Positions 57,593-64,000 of a stretch of DNA of 64,000 bases are shown piece by piece. The notes under the pieces were generated by a model. That model was given only the letters and a program-made list of their open reading frames with translations. It was not told where the DNA came from and ran no database searches. A program made the position numbers and the translations under genes. Origin of the DNA: Streptomyces anulatus (GTDB lineage Bacteria; Actinomycetota; Actinomycetes; Streptomycetales; Streptomycetaceae). The stretch is taken from NCBI RefSeq assembly GCF_000721175.1, contig NZ_JOEZ01000026.1, positions 1-64,000 on the forward strand. The letters run 5' to 3'. Each line of letters opens with the position of its first letter. Position 1 is the first letter of the stretch.

Positions 57593-60244
57593 TCAGCTGC
57601 GGCGTCGGGGCGGACCGGCAGGCCGCGTGGCCCTGCGAATGGCGCGCGGGGCGGTGGGCGGCGGCGGTGCCGGCGGGTCATCGCCCTTCCTGGGGACAGG
57701 CGGGAGGTTCAGCACGGGCGTGGAGACGGACGCCGGATCCACCGCGGGAACCGTCGGTGAGGAACCGGACCGTGTCGATGCCGGGGCTGTGCCGGGGACC
57801 GGGGGAGCGGTGGCGGCCGCGCGTGTGCCGGGAGGGCTGGACGGCCGGGTCGCACCTGCCATCGGCTGAGCCATCCCGAGCTGGGCGTTGGCGGCATGAC
57901 GGCCGACGAACCGCGCGGCGGTCTGCACATTCCGGCGGTACTCGTTGCCGAAGGCGCGGGCTCCGTCGACCTTGGCGGTGACCCGGGCACCAGCCCGGTT
58001 CTTCGCCGCGGTGAGCTGCCCCTTGACCGCGTTGGCCCGCGCGGCTGCGGCCGTGCCTCCCCGCTTGGCGGCGGCGATTCCGCGGGGAATCCCGACCGGG
58101 GCGCCCACGGTGGCCAGGGCCGCGACCTTGGTCGCCTTCCAGCCGAAGCGGGCGCTCGCTGCTGCGCCCTTGCCGGCCATGAGGGTGGCGCGTCCGCCGC
58201 GGGACTGCGACAGCTTGTTTGTGGCTGCTGCAGCGAGCCGGCGGCGCAGTGCCTGCTTGGCGGCGCCCTGGGCTGCGACCTTCGCGGCGGTGGCGGCGCC
58301 GCCGGTGCCCACGGCGGCTGCGGCGTTGGCCGCCAGACGGGCGGCAGAGCGCAGGCGGCCTCCGCGCTTGCCTCGCTGCGGCGGTCCCATCCACATCTGC
58401 TTGGCGCTGCGTCCGGCTCGGGCGAGCGGCTGGGTGACCTTGCGTGCCTCGCCGCGTGCCTCGCCGAACAGCTGCTTGATGCCGGGGGCCGTCTCGGCGT
58501 AGCGGCCGAACTGGTTGAAGACGCTCTGGCGGCTGCCGCCGACGCGGGCGTTGGCCAGGCGGCGGTTGAGGTTGACGCTGACCTGCCTCGCCGTCTCCTT
58601 GATCTTCTTCTGGCCGACGAGCCCGGCGACCGCGGCCAGGTCGAGGCAAATGAACTTGACCGCGAGGATCTCCCCGGTCTCCGCGTCGATCAGCGCGATG
58701 ATCACGACGACGAAGATGGCGAGGAACAAGATCGCGAGGATGACGCCGAGGATCGCCTTCACGATCGCGGACACCCAGCGCCACAGCACTCCGCGTCCGC
58801 CGCCCGGCAGGATGCCGGCGGCCAGGGCCCAGTGGCCCTTCATCGCCTCGAACGCCAACCAGCCCTGCGAGACCAGGAAGGTCCCGGTGACCAGCACCAT
58901 GAGGACGGACACGATGATCGCGGCGAGCGCGACGAACGCGGCCGAGAAGGTCATGTCGGCCGACGCCTTCTTCGCGTCCCCCTTCTTGACCTTGCAGACC
59001 TTGGTGAAGTGCTCGCCGGCGTTGGTGAGCTGGGCTGCGTAGGTTGCTTCACCCGTGGGGTTGATCCGGTTGGCCTCGAAGAAGTCGATGCCCATCTGCT
59101 CGAAGTTGTACTTGACCAGCGAGGCCTCCGCGAACGCCTTCGAGCAGGCAGGGTCCTTGAACGTCTTGCCGTAGAGCATGAGCTGGGTCGGCTTGACGAT
59201 GAACGCGTCGACGAGGGCGTCGGTGATCGGTTTGGAGACGTCCTCGGGCTTGGAGTCTCCTTCGGGGTTCTGCGACAGCACGACCGCGCTCACCTCGAGC
59301 GACAGGTCCTTGGCCTTGCCGACCATCCCCTCGTCGCTCAGCAGCATCGTGGAGCCGCCGGGGGACGGCTGGTCGTGCGTACCCAGCAGTACCTGGGCCG
59401 GGGAGAGCAGCACCGTGGTGGCCACGGCGGCCACGACCAGTGACATGCCGGCCTCGGCGAAGCCGCGGCTGCGGTTCTTGAACAGGATGTGCCACGCCGC
59501 GTACAGGCCGGAGAAGAGCAGGAAGAGTCCCGGCAGGCCGAGGCGGTTGATGACCTGGTCACGCAGGCTCGTGGCGATGTCGTCGGCGGGCTTGACGAGG
59601 ATCTTGGCGAGACCGAAGTCGAGCGCCCAGTCGATCAGCCAGCACGAGAAGCCGATGAACCATTTGGCGATGCCCATGAAGAACTGCGAGAGCAGGTTCC
59701 AGATCTTCAGGTCGATGTCGTTCCAGTCGCCTGTGTCCGAATCCACGCTGTACGCGCTGATCGGGACGCCGTCCCTGTCCTTGACGTTGAACGGCTGCAG
59801 CAGCCCGTCGGAGGCGTCCTTGGGCGACTTGCTCAGGTCCTCGACCGGCCGGTTCTCATCGCCCGGCTGCGGCGCAGGCGGCGTCACGCCGGGCCGGGGC
59901 TCCATGGGGTTGTAGGAGTCCTCCGGCTCGGGCTTCGGCTTGGCTTCCGGCTTGTCGTCGTTGCCGCTGTCGTCGCCCCCCTTGCAGTACTTGTACTGGG
60001 CGCTGCCTTTGGGCAGTTGGTCGCACGGATCCGGCTTGTCCTTGCCGGGCTCGGGCTTGGGCTTGTCCGGCTTCGGGGTCGGTTTGGCGTCCGGCGCGGT
60101 GGGCGCCGGTCCCGGCTTCGGATTGGGGACCGTGTCGGCGAACGCGACCGCGGCGGACAGGCCCAGCAGCAGTGCCAGGGGCACGGCTATGAGCCAGATC
60201 CGCAGGGCGCGGCCGCGCGGCGCGGCACGGGAGGCGGACTTCAT
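57593..60244 (-). CDS. VirB6/TrbL-like multispanning membrane protein
   Basis: 883 residues. A signal peptide (about residues 15-36, IWLIAVPLALLLGLSAAVAF) precedes a Pro/Lys-rich extracellular stretch (residues about 37-150). About seven hydrophobic segments follow between roughly 175 and 550 (WFIGFSCWLIDWALDFGLAK, LFLLFSGLYAAWHILF, AGMSLVVAAVATTVLLSPAQ, FVALAAIIVSVLMVLVTGTF, ILGVILAILFLAIFVVVIIA). The C-terminal 280 residues are basic and Ala-rich. This is the usual build of channel scaffold proteins in Gram-positive type IV systems. It overlaps the VirB4-like gene by 4 bp. Confidence 0.78.
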   Translation of the reverse strand: MKSASRAAPRGRALRIWLIAVPLALLLGLSAAVAFADTVPNPKPGPAPTAPDAKPTPKPDKPKPEPGKDKPDPCDQLPKGSAQYKYCKGGDDSGNDDKPEAKPKPEPEDSYNPMEPRPGVTPPAPQPGDENRPVEDLSKSPKDASDGLLQPFNVKDRDGVPISAYSVDSDTGDWNDIDLKIWNLLSQFFMGIAKWFIGFSCWLIDWALDFGLAKILVKPADDIATSLRDQVINRLGLPGLFLLFSGLYAAWHILFKNRSRGFAEAGMSLVVAAVATTVLLSPAQVLLGTHDQPSPGGSTMLLSDEGMVGKAKDLSLEVSAVVLSQNPEGDSKPEDVSKPITDALVDAFIVKPTQLMLYGKTFKDPACSKAFAEASLVKYNFEQMGIDFFEANRINPTGEATYAAQLTNAGEHFTKVCKVKKGDAKKASADMTFSAAFVALAAIIVSVLMVLVTGTFLVSQGWLAFEAMKGHWALAAGILPGGGRGVLWRWVSAIVKAILGVILAILFLAIFVVVIIALIDAETGEILAVKFICLDLAAVAGLVGQKKIKETARQVSVNLNRRLANARVGGSRQSVFNQFGRYAETAPGIKQLFGEARGEARKVTQPLARAGRSAKQMWMGPPQRGKRGGRLRSAARLAANAAAAVGTGGAATAAKVAAQGAAKQALRRRLAAAATNKLSQSRGGRATLMAGKGAAASARFGWKATKVAALATVGAPVGIPRGIAAAKRGGTAAAARANAVKGQLTAAKNRAGARVTAKVDGARAFGNEYRRNVQTAARFVGRHAANAQLGMAQPMAGATRPSSPPGTRAAATAPPVPGTAPASTRSGSSPTVPAVDPASVSTPVLNLPPVPRKGDDPPAPPPPTAPRAIRRATRPAGPPRRRS

Positions 60245-62838
60245 GCCAGTGCCCCTTCGATGGGCACATCGACGGCCGGCTCGTCCTCATCCATCTGCCC
60301 CGGAGTGGTGTGGATGGCGTCGGCGGCTTCGTCGTCGGCCGGGATGAGCACCTTGATGCCGCCGATGCGCCGGCGCAGGTCGCGGTAGAGGCCCTCGCCG
60401 GCGCGCAGGCTGCGCTCGGCGTCGGACACGTTGAGAGGGCTCAGGTTCTCCGTGATCAGCTTGATCATCTCGTCGTCGGCGGGGTCGAGGTCGATGAACT
60501 CGAGGCAGCGGGCGGCGAGGGTCTTGCTGCGGTGGCGGAAGACGAAGATGTGGCTGAGCAGGGCGCGGATCTTGTCGCCGATCTCGTTCTTCGGCCCGAT
60601 GTCGTACGGGTCGTGCGAGCCCGCGTAAACCCCGGCGTTGTGTTTGCGGCCGTCGGCGATGATCTCGAGCAGAAGGTTGGAGCCCTCGGCGGATGCGGTG
60701 AGCCACCAGCATTCGTCAAGGAACACCCCGGTGAACTCGGCCGGGTTGGAGAAGGCGACCTCGCGGCACAGCGCGGTGATCAGGTACATCAGTCGCCAGC
60801 CGAAACGTGTCTCCACCTCCAGGCTGCGCAGGCGGTGCTCGTCGAGTTCCTCCTTGCGTGGCAGGGCGAGGCGGTCGACGGCGAACACGATCGAGTCGGC
60901 GTTGCTGATCCTGACGACCGGCAGATTCGGATCGAAGATCGTGCGGCCCAAGTCCTTCTTGGCCAGGGCCCGCATCTTGCGGACGAGCTCGGAGGCCGCG
61001 GCGCGCACGGCTATGTCGTTCGGCTCGTCCGGGTCCGGAGTCTTGGCACGCAGGCCGAGGTTGGTGATGAGCGAGGTCATCGACGGGTTGGGGCCCAGGC
61101 GCGTGGTCTCGATGGCCTCGGCGAGCGTGACGCCTTCGACCGACATGCTGGCGATGTCGAGCAGGGGGGTGAGGAAGGACTCGCAGTAGCGGGCCGCGCG
61201 CGGGCCGCGGAAGACCCGCAGCGGGTCGAGGGAGACGCCGGCGGTCTCGTCGACGCGGATGATCTGGGTCTCGCCCGGGCAGGCCAGGGCGAAGCGGCTC
61301 CATTCCTGCTGCGGGGTGCGGTCGATCACCAGGGCGCGGCCGCGGCTTCGGGCCTGGCCCGCGCGGTGCCCGGTGGACAGGATCGAGTACATCGCGGTCT
61401 TGAGGGCGACACTCTTGCCGGAGCCGAGCTCGCCGACGAACGCGGCGCTCGCGCTGGCGTTGACGCGCGGGCCGTGGCTGAAGTCGATGAGGACAGGGCG
61501 CACGCCGCCGCCGGACAGCTGCAGGCCGAACAGGGAGCCGGTGTCGTCGCCGAGGTTGGCGCCGCTGAACGGCATCGCCATGGCGAAGTCCCTGGCCAGC
61601 AGGTACTGGGTGAAGTCGAGGAGTGGCCGGGGCGTCTTGGTGCCGGGCAGCATCGCGTGGAAGAGCGGCACCTGGTCGCCGACGGGCCGGGTGAGGGTGT
61701 AGTCGTTGCCGCCGAAGTGGTGCTGCAGGGAGGCCGCGCGTTCGTTGGCCTCTTCCGGGGTGGCGCCCCACACACAGGTGACGACGGAAGCACGGATCTC
61801 GACCTCGGTGGCCGAGGAGGTCAGCCGGTCGCGGTACTCGTCCAGAGCGAAGGCGGCCTTGTCCAGACTCGCGGGAACGCCGGCGGTCTCGCCGTCGTAC
61901 TCGCCGCGCTGGTGGGCCAGTTCGCGCTGCTGCCTGCGGGACTTCGGCTCGGCCTTCGAGCCGGCCTCGATGTTCAGGCGGACCGCCCAGTCGACCGGGA
62001 AGCCGAAATCGTCCAGGGCGGCCAGGTACTCCGAGCCGGGGAACCGGAAGCTCTCTGGCATCTCGGCCAGGACGCTGAAGGCCTGGTAGCTGCTGCCGTG
62101 TTCGGTGGTCACCTTGGCGTACCGGCGGGCGAAGGGGTTCGAGGGGCCCTTACGGCGCTGGCCGCCGCGGCCGCCCTCGTCGAGAACGACCTGGGTGTGG
62201 GCGGCGACGGTGTGCCCCCGGCCGCGCAGGCCGCGGGGCGCTCCCTCTTCGGGGAACAGCGGCTCGTCCAGGCCGCGCCGTGCCGCATGTCCGTAGATCC
62301 ACAGGATCTCGGCCTCGGTGGCGGCCTTGAGCTTGATACCGGCTGGCCACGAGGCGGCGAGGCGGTTGGCCTGGAGCAGGCGCTTGGCTTCCTCGGCCGC
62401 GGAGATGGGCGGGCTCGGCAGGCCGAGCGCGGCCATGAGCTCGACCTGGGCGGAGGAAGCAACAGCCTTGGCGGTCTGCTTGAGGTCCAGGTGCGGCAGA
62501 GGTATCGCCAGGAAGTCGACGCGCCCGGTGAGCTCGAGCCCGTCCAACTGGTCGAGCACCTTCAGGGAGAGGTCGACGTACTCCGGGCTCTTGTCCCAGT
62601 CGACGCCGGCGGTCATGCGCTTGACGACGGAGGCCGCGTCGACCTGCGGGCACAGGCTCAGAAGCAGGGCCTCGCCGCGCAACGCCTTGAAGAGCGCCTC
62701 GAGCGCGTCGAGGCGCTCCCGCTTGGTGGCTTTCGAACCGTGGGTGTAGTTCTCGCTGTCGACCTTCCACACGCCCCACGTGGCGGCGTTGGTCGTCCAG
62801 ATGAGATGGCCGCTGATGTGCCGGACGGGGAGACGCAT
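60241..62838 (-). CDS. VirB4-like transfer ATPase
   Basis: 865 residues. Walker A is FVGELGSGKSVALKTAM (about residue 469); a Walker B-like acidic motif is FTGVFLDECWWLT; and ADGRKHNAGVYAGSHDPYDI and ALLSHIFVFRHRSKTLAARC are typical of VirB4/TcpF. The N-terminal half carries the usual VirB4 region (AFSVLAEMPESFRFPG). It drives assembly of the transfer channel. It lies 42 bp downstream of the TcpE-like gene. Confidence 0.85.
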   Translation of the reverse strand: MRLPVRHISGHLIWTTNAATWGVWKVDSENYTHGSKATKRERLDALEALFKALRGEALLLSLCPQVDAASVVKRMTAGVDWDKSPEYVDLSLKVLDQLDGLELTGRVDFLAIPLPHLDLKQTAKAVASSAQVELMAALGLPSPPISAAEEAKRLLQANRLAASWPAGIKLKAATEAEILWIYGHAARRGLDEPLFPEEGAPRGLRGRGHTVAAHTQVVLDEGGRGGQRRKGPSNPFARRYAKVTTEHGSSYQAFSVLAEMPESFRFPGSEYLAALDDFGFPVDWAVRLNIEAGSKAEPKSRRQQRELAHQRGEYDGETAGVPASLDKAAFALDEYRDRLTSSATEVEIRASVVTCVWGATPEEANERAASLQHHFGGNDYTLTRPVGDQVPLFHAMLPGTKTPRPLLDFTQYLLARDFAMAMPFSGANLGDDTGSLFGLQLSGGGVRPVLIDFSHGPRVNASASAAFVGELGSGKSVALKTAMYSILSTGHRAGQARSRGRALVIDRTPQQEWSRFALACPGETQIIRVDETAGVSLDPLRVFRGPRAARYCESFLTPLLDIASMSVEGVTLAEAIETTRLGPNPSMTSLITNLGLRAKTPDPDEPNDIAVRAAASELVRKMRALAKKDLGRTIFDPNLPVVRISNADSIVFAVDRLALPRKEELDEHRLRSLEVETRFGWRLMYLITALCREVAFSNPAEFTGVFLDECWWLTASAEGSNLLLEIIADGRKHNAGVYAGSHDPYDIGPKNEIGDKIRALLSHIFVFRHRSKTLAARCLEFIDLDPADDEMIKLITENLSPLNVSDAERSLRAGEGLYRDLRRRIGGIKVLIPADDEAADAIHTTPGQMDEDEPAVDVPIEGALA

Positions 62839-62880
62839 GGGGAAGTCCTTCGTGAACAGGGCGCGCGCGGGGCAGCGGCG

Positions 62881-63492
62881 CTAGGGACGGGAGTTCTGGT
62901 CCTCGATCGAGGCGAGGAGGCTCTGCAGCTGGCTGCGCCCGCCGGTGCGCGGCGCCACCGTGCGCGCGGAGGTGGCTGGCGCGGTGGGCGTGGCGATCGG
63001 CGCGGGGCCGGCCGTCCGACGCGCAGGCCGTGTCGGTTCCGCGGCGCGCGGGGCCCGCGCCGGCGCGACGGCAACGGGTTCGTCGGTGGGCCGGCTGGTG
63101 ACGCGGACGGTGCAGGTCGTGCGGGTCAGATGGGGGCGGGACTGCCGCTGCGGGCGGCCGGCGAGCCGCCCGCCCGCCGGCGCCGAGGCGTAGACGAGCA
63201 GGGACCGCAGCGCGCGCGCCGGGTCCCGGCCGTCGATGCGCGCGTAGCGCAGCACCCAGGCCAGCCCCCACGGGAGCGCGATCATGATCAGGATGTTCGC
63301 GAGACCGAAGTGGGCCCACAGGGCCTGCGTCAGGGCCAGGGAGCCGAAGACGACGACCATGGTGACGATCTGGGTGATCGTGTATGGGCCGCCCGGGATC
63401 CGTCCGGCGCCCGGGAGTTTGCCGATGACGAGCGGGTGCTTGCGGGCGCGGGTGTAGGAATGCCCGATGAGGTCTTCCTCGGACGCACTCAC
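62881..63492 (-). CDS. TcpE-like membrane protein
   Basis: 203 residues. Two adjacent hydrophobic segments (YTITQIVTMVVVFGSLALTQ; ILIMIALPWGLAWVLRYA) are followed by GRDPARALRSLLVYASAP, the TcpE/VirB3-like pattern. A long basic, Pro/Ala-rich C-terminal tail follows. It overlaps the downstream gene by 4 bp. Confidence 0.7.
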   Translation of the reverse strand: MSASEEDLIGHSYTRARKHPLVIGKLPGAGRIPGGPYTITQIVTMVVVFGSLALTQALWAHFGLANILIMIALPWGLAWVLRYARIDGRDPARALRSLLVYASAPAGGRLAGRPQRQSRPHLTRTTCTVRVTSRPTDEPVAVAPARAPRAAEPTRPARRTAGPAPIATPTAPATSARTVAPRTGGRSQLQSLLASIEDQNSRP

Positions 63493-63812
63493 AGCAGCGC
63501 CCTGACGTCACCGGTCCCGGGACCGGGCACCTGCACGGAGGCGCTGGCAGTGTCCTCGATCTCCGAGCCGACCTTGGTCTGCAGCGACGGCAGGTTGGCG
63601 ATGCCCCACATCACGAGGGCGCCCAGGAGGAACGCGACGAGCGTGGCCACCCAGGACTTGGTCCTCCAGTACGCCATCGCGACGGCGGCGAGCACCATCA
63701 CACCCACGACCAGCTTGATGAGCGTGCCGATCTGGTTGGTCTTGAGGGTGGCCCAGTCGAGCAGGTCGCCGGCGAGGACGACGGTGTTGGGGTCAGCAGT
63801 CAGCGTGTGCAT
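63489..63812 (-). CDS. TcpD-like small membrane protein
   Basis: 107 residues with two hydrophobic segments (LIKLVVGVMVLAAVAMAYW; VATLVAFLLGALVMWGIANL) and a polar C-terminus. This matches small TcpD/VirB2-like channel proteins that precede tcpE in Gram-positive conjugation operons. Confidence 0.65.
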   Translation of the reverse strand: MHTLTADPNTVVLAGDLLDWATLKTNQIGTLIKLVVGVMVLAAVAMAYWRTKSWVATLVAFLLGALVMWGIANLPSLQTKVGSEIEDTASASVQVPGPGTGDVRALL

Positions 63813-63844
63813 GAACGATTCCTCTTTCGGTCGTGGCGACGTGG

Positions 63845-64000
63845 TCAGCTGCCGGACGGCGGCGCGGAACCGCCGGGCGTGGAAGGAGCCGAAGGGGCGG
63901 AGGGCGCCGCCGAGTTCGGTGCGCTGGACGGCTTGCTCGTCGCGGCGGTGGCCGGTGCGTCGTCGAGGGAGGAGACCTCCCAGCGCCCGGCGCGCGCGGT
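63845..64000 (-). CDS. 3' end of a transfer gene (partial, possibly TcpC-like)
   Basis: The last 51 codons of a gene that begins right of the window. It reads GRWEVSSLDDAPATAATSKP and ends in a Ser/Pro/Ala-rich low-complexity tail. The GRWEV start resembles the end of VirB8/TcpC-like domains. Same direction as the TcpD-like gene, 33 bp away. Confidence 0.45.
   Translation of the reverse strand, partial: TARAGRWEVSSLDDAPATAATSKPSSAPNSAAPSAPSAPSTPGGSAPPSGS

Noticed and set aside
1..64000. tRNA-linked attachment site
   Set aside because: No tRNA-like sequence or 3' tRNA direct repeat was found by eye; the element's integration site, if any, is outside the window.

Overview
The window is high-GC actinobacterial DNA, most likely Streptomyces. 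Codon use, GTG starts, ATGA/GTGA gene overlaps and the protein families all fit. It reads as the accessory part of a large conjugative element or linear plasmid that has been hit repeatedly by transposons. No rRNA, tRNA or CRISPR array was seen.

Layout. (1) 42-5,076: tnsA/tnsB genes of a Tn7-like transposon, an IS5-family insertion, a small membrane protein and duplicated transposon-end sequences. (2) About 5,222-21,182: a 16-kb element that ends in a Tn554-type recombinase trio (tnpA, tnpB, tnpC). Its cargo is a four-gene operon: AAA+/winged-helix ATPase, SNF2 helicase with DUF3883, DUF1156 adenine methylase and DUF499 ATPase. This looks like a DISARM-related defence system. The element splits a Mom-like DNA-modification gene. 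The 5' part lies at 21,183-21,548 and the next part at 5,075-5,221, and joining them restores the reading frame. (3) 21.2-41.4 kb: eight leftward operons of mostly uncharacterised small proteins, including a DpdA-like (TGT-fold) protein, a PAPS-reductase-like protein, three DNA methylase-like proteins, a GP88-family protein, a zinc metallohydrolase and two paralogous tandem-module DNA-binding-like proteins. Each operon starts with a near-identical promoter (TTGCAT-AATTGGATTTA-N6-TANNNT, 17-bp spacer). A ninth copy points right at 41.36 kb. (4) 41.4-48.2 kb: gamma-glutamylcyclotransferase, class II glutamine amidotransferase and three amidoligase paralogues, a set of the kind expected for building or editing gamma-glutamyl or isopeptide bonds. 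(5) 48.2-64 kb: DUF4417-like protein, ParB-like protein, replication-relaxation protein, VirD4-like coupling ATPase, VirB4-like ATPase, VirB6/TrbL-like membrane protein, NlpC/P60 hydrolase and Tcp-like proteins, i.e. a type IV secretion-like conjugation module.

How it fits together. The right half supplies transfer (region 5) and an operon family with one shared promoter type, probably expressed together during transfer or establishment. DNA modification (Mom-like, DpdA-like, methylases) is a recurring theme there. The left third shows successive insertions into the Mom-like gene: a Tn7-like element cuts its 3' end, and a Tn554-like element carrying the defence cargo cuts its middle. All functional statements come from reading sequence motifs and gene order. 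No database search was run.
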